Assembly (NCBI GenBank): GCA_014925825.1
Contig: JACGCK010000077.1
Coordinates: 62,001 to 126,000 of the forward strand
Length of the DNA: 64,000 bases
Reading direction: 5' to 3'
Source of the DNA: Pholiota molesta
Lineage: Eukaryota > Basidiomycota > Agaricomycetes > Agaricales > Strophariaceae
Below, piece after piece: positions 44,316 to 55,621 of this stretch. A program made the position numbers and the translations under genes. Below the pieces are notes generated by a model. That model made no database searches, had not been told where the DNA came from, and worked only from the letters and a program-made list of their open reading frames with translations. Within the stretch, counting starts at the first letter, position 1; each line of letters starts with the position of its first letter.

Positions 44316-47300
44316 ATGTCAAGTCTGCGTTCGTCGTCCTCATCACGGTCCAAAGATCCTTCTTCAAGTGGTGGAAAACCTACAGACGCCTACCTAGGCG
44401 CGAGAAGACCATCATGGACGCCGTCCATCCCAGAGGGGGCAGTGGAAGACCACCACACGCCGCACTCTCATTCGTCGAAGCGCCGCGCGCGACAACCTGA
44501 TGAAAATAGTCCCCTCTCGCCTGTAGAGTGGATGGGGAACGTCTCTGGGCTCCTGAAACCGCGTCGACCGTCCTTTCCACCCTCCTTGCCTGAGTCCTAC
44601 CAGCGAGCCCGCAAACCACGCGTTGAGGTCGAAGAAAGTCCTGAGGTCAGCAAAGCCGCAGGGGGCCCTCCAGTAGTGCCTGAGGACGGAAAGAGTCTGC
44701 GATCAAGCTGGGAGATCAACGTGAAGGACCTTGTCGGGGACGCGGTGGGCAATGTGCATATTGAACGACACGTGTGGAATGACCGCTGACGAGAGAAATA
44801 TAGATGAGCATAAGCCCTACTTCACGCGACATCGTGCTTGCTGCGTGAGTTGCATTCCTTCTGTTATGGGACCAGAAAACTCAATATCGTTTAGACGGAG
44901 GGGATTGTTTATTATTGATCTCGAATCGCCGTTTAGCATACCTCGCTTCTTGCCTCAAGGAGGGACCTGGGATGTCGCGGATGTTCAATGGAATCCGCAT
45001 ACGAGCCATGCTCAATATATCGTTTCCACCTCTAGCGAAAAACTGTACGTGTCTCATCGTTCGTTATTGACTTACTGACATTTATGCCGAAGGTTGATAT
45101 GGAATCTTCTACTTGGCGGAAAGACTTCTATTCAACACATTCTCAAGATCCATTATCGCGCTATCACAGATATAAACTGGCATACCACCGAGTGCGATAT
45201 TGTTGCTAGCACTGGTATCGATTCTTGGGTATGGGCATGGGATCTCCGAACGCCGGAGAAACCAATATTTGGGCTCTCTGCATTTAATGGTAACATCAAC
45301 CATGGAATATTCAATCTGAGCCTTGACGAACTGACTTCTTATCCCTATCAGCCGGCGGCACTCAAGTGAAATGGAATCGTCAAGATGCCAATCTACTCGC
45401 CTCTTCACATCTGAATCAGGTCTTAATCTGGGATCGCCGGGTGAATAATAGCTGTCCTTCCATTCAATATTTCTATGCGGATATTAATTTTCTTCTCAGA
45501 AAGGTTCTCTTCCTATCACTAGAATACCCGCACATTCCTCCAAAATCTACGGAATTGACTGGTCTCGCTCGAGCCGAAACGAAATCGTCACTTGCTCTCT
45601 CGACAAATCCATCAAGACCTGGGACATAAACACCGCGAACGACCAATGCTCTCCGGAGCCAATATCATGTATTCGGACGACGTACCCAGTGTGGCGTGCC
45701 AGGAATTTGCCGTTTGGTGAAGGTGTTTTGAGCTTGCCGCAGAGAGGGGAAACCACGCTGGAGATGTATGCGAAGGGCGACCCGCCGAACCTTGTGGAGA
45801 CATTTGAAGGGCATTCGGATGTTGTAAAGGAATTTGTGTGGCGGAAGGGCAATCATGGTATGCATATTTCTGATTTCATTTTATACCTTCGAATTCATGA
45901 ACAACTATCTGTAGACGACTTCCAACTGATCACTTGGTCCAAAGACCGTACACTCAGATTCTGGCCCATAGGTATGGAAGTGATGCAGGTATGTGCTATC
46001 ATATCCATCTTTGTGTTTTGTTTCCTAGCTCACTATGTTGTAGAACGTAGGCCACGTCCCAGAACTTGTTCGTGGCCGTTCCAAACTTCCTCGAATGGAA
46101 CAAGAGTTCCACGACACATTCCGAAACCTTCCAGAGCCAGAAGGCAGTGACAACTTCCCCGCACTCTCAGCGCCCATCGGCACCCGGAGCATTCTCGCCG
46201 AAGTTAGAGCGCCGCGTTCGATGCTCTCTGCACAAGCAGAGAGCAGATTCAACCTCCCCGACGGCCTCTCCTTCGCCAGAGAAAGGACGCCCACCTCGAC
46301 AAGCCAGAAGATGTCGTCGGCATCCGCAGTGCGCTCTACAGGCGGGACGATGAGCAAGGGCGGGCTTGGGGCGAAGAGCATTGTGCAGGATCAGTTAGCG
46401 TGGTTGGCCAGTGTGAAAGTTGGTAATAAGCGAGGAAGTAGCTCGGGCGATGGCAGCCATGGAGAAGGCCGTACTCCGTCGCAGTCCGGCTCGAGACCGC
46501 CGTCTGGCCCTGATCGTAGTTTGAGCGAAGTTGGCGGTACAAGACATAGTAGTGGGAGCTTAGGCCGGACCTTGGAGATGGCGAAGGAGACGGACGGCAA
46601 TCAGTCATTGCAAGACGAGTCAGTGCCTTATTTGCCTCGAATTTACTTGAATGCGACGCTAATGACTGGTTTCAGGATTACAAGCGTCCTCACAAAATTA
46701 TCCGCCAGTAATCATAAAATTAATCTTGAGAGGGTATGTCGCATTTTCAGCACCTTCCGCAAATATTTACTCATTCATATCTCAGCATGACCTCTCAAAA
46801 AAGCGCACTTGTACCCTTGGCCTACACGGCCCATGGGGCGAAACATCGTCCGTCTTCATGCGCGTCACATTCAACTTCCCTCGCGATTACCCACAGGCTC
46901 TATACCCTCATGGCACCCCTACTGTCGAACTCGAGCGGAACCCTCTCATACCCATGCGGACGCGGGCGTTCATCCTCAAGCACCTCCGCCGCATTCGCGA
47001 GCAAAGGCGGCCTTGTCTAGAAGCATGTTTGCGCTTCTTGATGCTCGCACACGAGAATCAGGAAGAGCATGAAATGATGGACGACTCTGATTCGTCTTCG
47101 GATGATGATGAAGAAGAGTCGAGAACGAAGGAGAGAGAGATTACGGTTTCCCTCTTACGAAATCATAAGAATTTGGCAGAGCCGAGAACGTCTCAAGGCG
47201 CATTTGGACCTAATGGTTGGTTTTTTTTACATTTTGAAAAGATGATGAATGCTGAATTTTTATCAACAGGAGAACTAATATGTTTCTTCCGCGCGCCTCC

Positions 47301-49406
47301 AAGATTAGTCCGCAATATATTGCGCGATACCATCGACGCCGACACCAAAGAAGACGAAGAACCATCCCCCGTCATACCGGAACCATCTACCCCACCTCCT
47401 ATCGAGGAACAGCCTACGCCAGCGCCCATGACGCAATCGCAATACGCGAGCTACTTCCAATCACCCGCCCTCGTCTCTGATGCCGTCCGCCGATTAGGCC
47501 TTGCAGCCACAGACCGCATCGTACGCCCCATCGACCCCAACCAGCCCGAAGCAGGCCTCGACATTCTCCGTGCCATGACGAACCTGCTCACTGTACCGCA
47601 GCAAAAAATGCGGCGCGACTCCGACTCGAAGCATTCCGCGGTGGTGCGGAAGAACTACGCGATGCTGCAGGCAAGGAGGAGCATGATTTTCGTTACGAGT
47701 ACGAGGAACATTGCGGGTGCGGATAAGACGCTGGTGGATGATTATGTGTTTATGGCGGATTCGCTGGCGGGCGTGTGTGAGCGGAATGCGGAGGCGGCGC
47801 GGAGGCATGGGAGGTATGACCATGAGCGCGTTTTTAAGACTCTGCGCACGTTGTTCAAGAACCCGGAGGATGAGAAGAAACATGGAGGGTCATCGTTTGC
47901 GTCGGATTTGTTAGCGGCGCAGGTCGTTACGCGATTGTAAGTGCACTTTCTTTCTACTAAATTTTTATTCCCATTTGTTCAACTACTCGTTCATAGATAT
48001 ACCGACGTCGCCAAAGAAAAGGATATCCAAATGCTCGCCATGATCGCCATGCTTATCCTCCAAACTGAACACGCAACAGTCCTCCCGCAACCAACACCCC
48101 GCATAAAAGAAACAACAGCATCCATCCCTCCCATCCCTCGGCTCGGAAACGACTACTTCAGCCTCACCAAATCCCTCGCACTCAACAGCCCCGTGTCGCC
48201 CGCCTGGCCGCGGCTGCCGTCCCCCGTCGCGCCCCTGCACGCGCCCGCGTCCGTCTCCTCCAACTCGTCGCGCGGGTCGTGGTCGAGCCTGTTCAACACC
48301 GGCTCCGTGCGGCAGTTCATGAGCGGCATGCAGGACACGTTCAAGGAGGGGCTGACCACGCCTGGCGAGACGCCGACGCCGACAGGTGTAATGGCAATGG
48401 GCACGGACGTGTCGCGGCCTGCGGAAAAGCTGTCGATGGGCCGCCTGGACTCGCCTGGCGCGTCGGGCCCGAGGCGGAAGCGGAACAGGAAGGACTCGTG
48501 GATGTATGGGTCGCAGACGGCGCAGGAGTCGAAGTCGTGGAACGAAGGCGCGGCGTCGGAGCTTGGGAAGGCGATGGGGTCGTCGTTCTCGTCTGCGGGG
48601 AATAAGCAGCCGTCGTTGAGGTTTGCAGATTCGACGGTGTTCTCGCGTGATCATAAGGTTGTGGTTTTTGAGCCGCCCTCGAGCGAGGAGACGTACGTGC
48701 TTGATTTTTTTTGTCGTCGTTGGCGATGCTGTGTGCTGCAGCTAACTTTCTTCTTCTTAGGATGCAACCACTGTTTGATTCGAATATGATCATGCAGTTC
48801 AGGCGGAACGTTTATTCATATTGCGAGCTGCTCTTCCGCTGGCAAATGTACACCAAGCGCCTGGAACTCCTCAAAGCAGTAAATCAGCCCGACACGCTCC
48901 TTGTCGATCCCAGGCCTGATGTGCATCGTATAGGTACGTAATGTAACATCCATTAAAGCGAAAGGTGCTCATGCTGGCGATGTACGTTGTGACGATAGGT
49001 TTGCACCGCGTATGCATACGCAGTGATTGTAGGGCGCTCCTCCCTGAAAAGGCCCTCGTTTGTCCACGATGCGATACGTTCCGCTCCATGCCGACATGTA
49101 CAATCTGCCGGCTTCCTGTCAAAGGTCGGTTTTTCCTCAATGGCACTTAAACTTACTAACCATTCCCAATTTCATTCAACTTCATTCATTCTGTTTCATG
49201 TCCGATTAGGCCTCTCGCGGACCTGTTTGACATGCTCGCACGTCACGCACATATCGTGCTGGAAGTCATTCGAGGTGACGGTGCCCATATGTCCCTCTGG
49301 GTGTGGTTGTTTCTGTACTGGCGCGGACGGACCCTTTACACGACCATCGACGCGGATGGGGATGACACCCCCAGCGCTCAGTTTGCTGCTTCCAGAGGCG
49401 ATGTAG
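44316..49406 (+). CDS. WD repeat-containing protein 59 (SEA/GATOR2 complex subunit)
   Basis: WDR59/Mtc5-type subunit of the SEACAT/GATOR2 complex on the vacuole, which relays amino-acid levels to TORC1. The start at 44316 gives a Ser-rich leader (MSSLRSSSSSRSKDPSSSGG). WD40 blades follow: ISPSSRDIVLA-ARRGLFIID, QGGTWDVADVQWNPHTSHA, QHILKIHYRAITDINWHTTE, GTQVKWNRQDANLLASSHLN, SKIYGIDWSRSSRNEIVTCS and GHSDVVKEFVWRKGNH. Then come a disordered region and an RWD-like segment (TCTLGLHGPWGETSSVFMRV, DYPQALYPHGTPTVELERNP). The C-terminal RING/zinc ribbon has CPRCDTFRSMPTCTICRLPV and GLSRTCLTCSHVTHISCW...CPSGCGCFC. More than ten introns; every junction I checked keeps frame. One 54-bp intron (47216-47269) is a multiple of three without a stop. 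Confidence 0.93.
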
Positions 49407-50491
49407 CTTTCATCGCTCTACCGCTCGATTGTTGACCCACAAATGGCGGAGGCGAAGAATGATCTTCTGGCCGATCTCCTCTCAACAACTCTCAAGTCAT
49501 GCCCCCTAACCACGAACATTCAGACGTCCTCCGACATTTTGATCTATTGAACTCTTTCGGCACTGGCATACACTCCTTATCTGCGTTCATTACGGTACTT
49601 TTACCCCGTCTCCTCCTCAAACATCGATGTCGAGGTTCTTGAAGGACTTGCTCGTGTGGTTCAGCTTTAGCGCTAACTTTTGCATGATAACGGCTGCATC
49701 ATCCTCATCCAGTCTTCGCGCTATATAACACCCAAACTGTCCGAGGACCAATCGCTTGCAAAATCGCGTCATTCAACTCGGAGTCGCATTCGATAAGGTC
49801 ATCTGTTAAGATTGATAGGAATCAGTATTAGGTGCTTGCCGTGCGCATCGCCTTTTCATCCTCTTTCCAGGCTCAGCTTTCTCTCTCGAGCTTGCAGTTC
49901 AACAAGCTCACCATACCATGGAGATATGTTTTCTATCCCGCGTCATCGGCGCGGCCATCATATTTGATAATCTTGATGACGAAGCCATTTTCACATGTCG
50001 CCACCTCACCATTTCTCGTCTGGTTCTCGCCGTCAAATTCGCCACATATATAGCCGCGGACACTTGCGCAGAACCTGCGGCGCCCATTTCTCAATCCCCC
50101 ACAACTACTTACATATACTTTCTGTACCTCTAGCGCTGGATGCGCAAGAGCACCATTTGTTGTACTTTACACTCGATCATTTTTCTCGGCATTGGATTCC
50201 GCGTGCTGCCAGCTTGTATTGTACAACTTTAATCCACTGTAGCATTTTGGAGCAAGAGAGTTATTTTGAGAAACAACAGTGCCCAACGCGTACTTGTCGC
50301 CTGCAAGCAAGCAAGTGAGAGAGCGAGAATGCTAACTAGCGTGATACGGCGCTCAGTGCAGAGTTCAGCCCTTTCAGGGCCGAAAAACTCGTGCGTTATT
50401 ATTACTTCCTTCATCTCCCCAGCCTCTTCTCCCAGCCCTCTTTACGCCCGCCCACGACTGCATGCTCGTTCCGTAGGATTGACGACGTCTC
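49407..50491. other. 1.1 kb intergenic region
   Basis: Between the WDR59 stop and the PSD start on the same strand; contains the PSD promoter. Short frames on both strands (for example 49832-50133 plus, 50229-50414 minus) show no recognisable motif. A small unannotated transcript cannot be ruled out. Confidence 0.35.
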
Positions 50492-52628
50492 ATGCTCTTC
50501 TCTAGAAAAACTATCCTCACGAAGGGTAAGAAACCACTCTATGCCGTGTCGCGTGTCATCAATGCATCCTGCGGCTCCGCCTCGACCACCTTTGCCAGGT
50601 GTTGGGTGCACAGCACGAACAAGACCTCGGCGCTGATCAAGACGGTGAAGACCCAGGGTCTGCGACGGGCATACTCGTCGTCAACGAAGGGCGGGGCGGA
50701 AGGTGCTGCGGGCAACTCGACGGGGGGCATTCCAGGTGGCGGGATACCGTTCTATCGTATGTGTCTGCTGTGCCACATCTATTGTTCTGTGGTCGTGTGG
50801 CCTGAAGTTGTTCTCGACTCATAGGTCGGATTGTGACCGCCTGGACGGAGACACCGACAAAATGGTATCCTCTGCCACTGGCAGTCGGGGCGCTGCTGCT
50901 GGTAGCAATCCAATATCGTAAAAAGGTCAAACGGGCACGGCAAGAGGTCGAACTTAACGAGGACGGCTTGGAGGTCATCAAATTGAAGGGTCCATGGCAC
51001 GTCAGTTAATTCACTCCTCTTCATCCCCTAGGACCCTTTTTTCATTGTTCGTTCATTTTCATACAGGTCCATGTCATCGGCGCACTACCACTGCGGAACA
51101 TGTCACGTCTATGGGGTTACATCAACTCGCTCGAGCTGCCTGTCTGGTTCCGACCCTATGGCTTCCGGCTATACGCGTACGCTTTCGGCTGCAACCTCGA
51201 CGAACTAGATCCCCCCGACCTGCGCGAGTACCCCAGTCTTGGAGCATTCTTCTACCGGAAATTGAAGGATGGTGCACGGCCTATTGAGCAGGCCATCCTG
51301 GTATGCATTTTTCGTTATTGTCCTTAATTGAATATTTTCTCATTCAGTTGTGCACGCATTTAGGTAAGTCCAGCAGACGGCACGGTGCTACATTTTGGAC
51401 AAATCACCGAATCGCGCGTGGAACAAGTCAAGGGCATCACCTACTCGCTCGACGCGCTGCTGGGCATCGAGCGCCCCGGCTCGCCCACCTCCGTCGTCAA
51501 AGGCGGCCGCGACATGTCCGTCGTGGACGACCACGAATTCGCCATCGTCAACGGGATCGAATACACCTTGGAGCAGCTCATCGGGGCACGTCGTCGCCCT
51601 CGACGTCGGGCAGCCAGACGCCGACGTCGTCCGACGGCTCCTCTGCGTCATCGTCCTCCGCTGTGACCCTCTCCTCCTCTGCTCCGACTACCCCTGCTTC
51701 GGACGACGCGGTTCCGCATAAATTCGGGGCGCAAACGGACGCTTCTGTGGGCTCGGACAACACGGAGGCGACGCTGGTGCATGACGCGTCTGTGGCGCTG
51801 CAGATGGGGGTGAAGCCGACGCTAGACCGCCGACGCAGTGTGACGTCGGGCAAGGACGTGCGACCGGGCAATGCTCTCTTCTTCTCGGTCATCTATCTCG
51901 CTCCGGGCGATTATCATCGATACCACAGTCCCACAGCATGGGTCGTTGAGAAAAGAAGGCATTTCGTCGGTATGTGTTCGGACTAGTCGACAAGCTCGGG
52001 CTCCTCCCTTTCTTCGAGTTTGGATTGGTGGCTGAAATATACTTTCCTTTGCAGGCGAGCTCTTTTCCGTGTCGCCGTGGATGGCCAAGCGTCTCGAGAA
52101 CCTGTTTGTCCTGAACGAGCGCGTTGCGCTGCTCGGGCGCTGGAAATATGGCTTCTTCAGCATGGTCCCTGTCGGCGCCACCAACGTCGGCAGCATCGTC
52201 GTCAACTTCGACACCGTAAGTCCATTCCAGTCAATCCATCTTGCTCTCGCCCCAACCACTAACCCCAACCACTTTTTATAGGAACTCCGCACGAACATCC
52301 GCGGCCGCCGCCCCCCACCGGGCACATACACCGAGGCCACGTACGCCGCGGCGTCGCCGATCCTGCGCGGGCAGCCGCTCGTCCCCGGGGAGGAGATGGG
52401 CGGCTTCCGCCTCGGCAGCACGATCGTGCTCGTGTTCGAGGCGCCGGCTGATTTTGAGTTCGGCGTGCATGCGGGGCAGAAGGTGCGCGTGGGCAGCGGC
52501 TGGGGGATGTGCCTGCGTCGCGGTCGGCGGGGGCGGTGTCTGGGTCGGCGTCTGAGTCGGCGTCTGGGTCGGGGTCGGGGTCTGGGTCTGGGTCTGGGTC
52601 TGGGTCTGGGAAGGTGAAGGCGGATTAG
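50492..52628 (+). CDS. PSD1: mitochondrial phosphatidylserine decarboxylase proenzyme, frame-broken
   Basis: Converts phosphatidylserine to phosphatidylethanolamine at the mitochondrial inner membrane. The N-terminus from 50492 is basic and Ser-rich ([20 protein letters not shown]), like a targeting presequence, followed by one membrane span ([18 protein letters not shown]). Family blocks: [114 protein letters not shown] and the self-cleavage site LGST in [17 protein letters not shown] (Ser becomes the pyruvoyl group). A Ser/Thr-rich insert lies between EYTLEQLIG and PHKFGAQTD. One G is missing in the GGGG run near 51585, breaking the frame at that insert. A second change near 52504 decides whether the tail is Ser/Gly-rich (ending KVKAD at 52628) or Gly/Leu/Arg-rich (ending 52617). 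Confidence 0.92.
52556..52613 (+). repeat. G-rich (GGGTCT/GGGTCG) tandem repeat in the PSD tail
   Basis: GGGTCGGGGTCGGGGTCTGG and further GGGTCT units run through 52567-52611. Translated in one frame it gives Ser-Gly repeats, in another Gly-Leu repeats. Four or more closely spaced GGG runs could form a G-quadruplex on the coding strand. Confidence 0.7.
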
Positions 52629-53260
52629 AGGGGGGTGGAGATGGACTGGCCTGTGGGTTTTTAATGATCCGAACGTTCATGCATCATGCATCATGCTGGA
52701 GGGAAATGAGAGGGTTGCATACCTCGGAGGTCTGAATAGATATACATATCTCACGGTACATATTTTCTTTTTCGATATTTTTTGGTCGATGCAATGGTTT
52801 TTGCATTCTATATTCTAGCACATTCTCATTACAATGCATTATAGATGGCGCAGCTCAACCTGTGTTCAATGATTCTGCGTATCTCCTGCACAATTGGGTG
52901 GGATGGGATTGTAAAATTTGGAATAGAAGCTTGGAAGTCGTATGTAGCTGTTGAGATTTGAATGGTGCCGTCGTCCAGGGCTTTTAGGGCTTGAAATCGT
53001 GTTGAAGCTGCTTTACATGTTCTTTGTTTCTTTTTCATCTGTTGCCGAAATGATGTTGAAAGGGCAGCTGTTAACTTTGTAATTGTAGGTTCGCGGCTTA
53101 TACTTATCGAGATAGGTTTTGAGTCGGATACCATGCGTCCAACCAATACCCATGAAGATGGCCTATTCGAAGGTACAAGGCTTTCATCGCGATTCTCAGT
53201 CAAATGGCCTCTTCAACACAAAACGAAAATAATCATTGAAGTGCTCCATAACGACGCAAC
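52629..53260. other. convergent intergenic region with an unassigned 124-codon frame
   Basis: PSD and UTP18 converge here. The minus strand is open at 52829-53203 (MTENRDESLVPSNRPSSWVL... ending SHPIVQEIRRIIEHRLSCAI). It reads more like protein than its surroundings, but I recognise no family and it would lie directly downstream of UTP18 on the same strand. A TGCATCATGCATCATGC repeat sits at about 52680-52696. Possible small gene, unproven. Confidence 0.35.
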
Positions 53261-55621
53261 TTAAAACCCGTTGACGCCAGCACCACCTCCAGCTCCAAAG
53301 TCCTTCAAATGGTACAGCAAGACCTTTCCACGCGTGTTGCCGATTGCGACATACTCGCTCTGAGCAGAGAAATCGACCGCAGTGACGTGTCCCAAAGGCG
53401 TGCTCGATGTGGGCCAGTTTCCGAAGACTGTCAGCGAAGGCAGATGCACCTAATAAAAAAAATGAGAAGGTCGAATATTTATTTAGCATGAATTGGAAAG
53501 ATGAAGTAAGGATAAAGGCGTACCAAACGCATGGCATCCTTTTTCTCTTTGCTTGCCATTGCGAGGATCTGCGCGTCGTGGTTGAATCGCAGCGTCGAAA
53601 TCGGGGTCGTCAGATGGCCGAGAGCTTTTGCCAACTTGGGGTTTTTCGTTGCGGAAGATGAGAAAGTGGTTTCAGTCTCGGAGTGTCGCGGAACGGTAAA
53701 TGAATCGGAGCCATAGACGTTGACGAAGCCACTGCTCGAGCTAAAAGTTGCGAAGAGAAAGTCAGCCATGGAAATTATTCGAAATAAATTTTGAAAGCAA
53801 AGGAAACCACTTACCCGATAGCCATATAACCATTAGCGCCGCCGCCGCCCGCCAATACCCTACCAGCAGTCCGGTATCCACCTTCGTCCTTCCACCGCCT
53901 TACACACCGTCTCTGCCCAACATCCCAGATATACACCTCCGCGTCGCCCGTCATAACCGCAAGGTGCCTCTCGTCATTCCCCGTACCCGCCTCGCCGCCC
54001 AGAACCCCCTCCGCAGACGCCGACGGCACCCACCACAGGCCCTGAACACCACCCCCGCCTCCGCCCCCACTAGAGGTGCACTTCAACGACCCAATAACCT
54101 GCCCGGCGCCGCTCTTCCAGTCGACAAGGTGTACATTTCCGCCGCGGCCAGCGACCGCGAGGAGAGAGCCTGTGGAAGGCGAGAACGCGGTGTGCAGGAT
54201 GCTCTCCCTGTTGCCGCCGCCGCCTCTGCCGCCGCCGCCCGAGGAGGCTTCGGCGCCTTTGCGCCGTCTTTTGGAGTTGGCGGCAGTGTTGGGATTGAAG
54301 GATGAGAGGGTGGTGGAGTCGTCGAAGCCCGTACCCCAGAGGCCGCGCCGGTGCAACGTGCTGGTGCCAGTTTGGAGGTCGTATGTGTAGAAGAAGGGGC
54401 GAGGACCGGTGAGGAGAAGACTGTTTCCTTGAGGGTGGAAGAGAACACTGGAGTTGGAGAGCAGTGGGAGAGAGGGCACGTGGAGAGTTGTTAGGAGAGG
54501 AGAAAGATGGCCGTCAATCTGGTATAGAAAAATCGTCAGTCGTGTCGTCGAATAAAATACGAAGTGTGAAATTCGCAGAAATCAGCATTGAGAGCATTGA
54601 ACTCACGTTGAATAGGCGGACCCGTCGATCTGCGGTAGCAACAGCAAGCACAGGAATAGCAGGTTTAGGGTGGAAAGCCAATACTTTGACTTCCCCGCTT
54701 CCGGAGCCTTGCACTGATTGATTTGCGTCGCGAACGCGTTCAATCGCCAGCGTCCCTTGGGGTATAACAACGTTTTTGCGACCTTTCTTCTTCGCCTCGG
54801 CAAGGATTCCACTCGTCGACGCTAGTAGATTTACAACAGTATCTCCTTTCCCATCGACTCCTTCGTCGTCGCTATCGTCTCCCTTGGCCTTTCTGCGCGT
54901 TTTTCGCGCCCAAGCAGGTTCAGGATTAATACGCTCGAACTGTTCGCGTAGTCGCGTCTCGTATTCGCGCCCTGTGATTTCGTCTTCATCGATTGCCTGT
55001 CTTAATTTTCGCAGGCGCGTGGGGCCAGAAAGAAGAGAAACTTTTGCAGATGGTTGAGTGTCGGAAGGATCGGTCCATGCGGGAGGTTTTAAGCGAGAGG
55101 AAGACAGTAGTTTTGGGAATGATTTTTGTTTTGGGAACCTTTTTGATGAAGTCGAAGATGAAGAGGCTTGCGAGTCGGAATCAGAGTCGTCCTCCGAGTT
55201 GGTATTCGATTCAGATTCAGAGCCAGAAGAGCTTGATTCAGCAAGCTTAATTGCTTCATGGGATGTAGGCCCATCGTCTACAAAGAATAACTAGGATTGT
55301 ATGAACGCCGTGTTAGCTTATATATAAGGAGTAATAGAACGAAAAACGCACATCTTGGTCCAAAAGATGTTGCATTCCTCGGCCTCCTTCGTCGATATTT
55401 TCCTCGTCATCTTCTTCGTCTGTCTCCGTTTCCATCTTTCCTTTTCCTTTTTCCCTAGGAATATATTTGGTGCCGAACAGCATACTCTCCAGCCTTCTCT
55501 CCTCGTCGTCTTTGCTTTCCTCATCCAGCAGCATTTCTAGCCGCGCTTGCTTTTTTGATGCAGGAATTGCGGTTTCATCGCTTTTAGATGTCTTCTGACG
55601 CTTTCGTGGATGTTTTGGCAT
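53261..55621 (-). CDS. UTP18: U3 snoRNP-associated WD40 protein UTP18
   Basis: UTP18 is a WD40 component of the UTP-B module of the small-subunit processome, needed for early 18S rRNA cleavage in the nucleolus. The start at 55621 gives MPKHPRKRQKTSKSDETAIP, a basic nuclear leader, then KKQARLEMLLDEESKDDEER and LESMLFGTKYIPREKGKGK (family-typical). After an intron, an acidic Ser-rich region precedes LREQFERINPEPAWARKTRR. The propeller follows: GSGSGEVKVLAFHPKPAIPV, TADRRVRLFN, NSSVLFHPQGNSLLLTGPRP, SILHTAFSPSTGSLLAVAGR, HLAVMTGDAEVYIWDVGQRR and ALGHLTTPISTLRFNHDAQI. It ends HVTAVDFSAQSEYVAIGNTR, GKVLLYHLKDFGAGG... at 53261. Gly-rich loops (SSGGGGRGGGG, SSGGGGGGGVQG) are inserted between blades. 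All exons agree in frame. Confidence 0.9.

Noticed and set aside
47983..48654. 223-codon Arg-rich frame on the minus strand
   Set aside because: It is the antisense shadow of the long Ser/Pro-rich WDR59 exon, which has clear splice junctions and family similarity on the plus strand.
52276..52680. Minus-strand frame with a Thr-Gln/Thr-Pro repeat
   Set aside because: It is the antisense reading of the G-rich repeat in the PSD tail; the plus strand carries the LGST self-cleavage motif immediately before it.
53748..54305. 185-codon plus-strand frame
   Set aside because: It is a shadow of the UTP18 WD40 exon on the minus strand, which has recognisable blades through the same interval.
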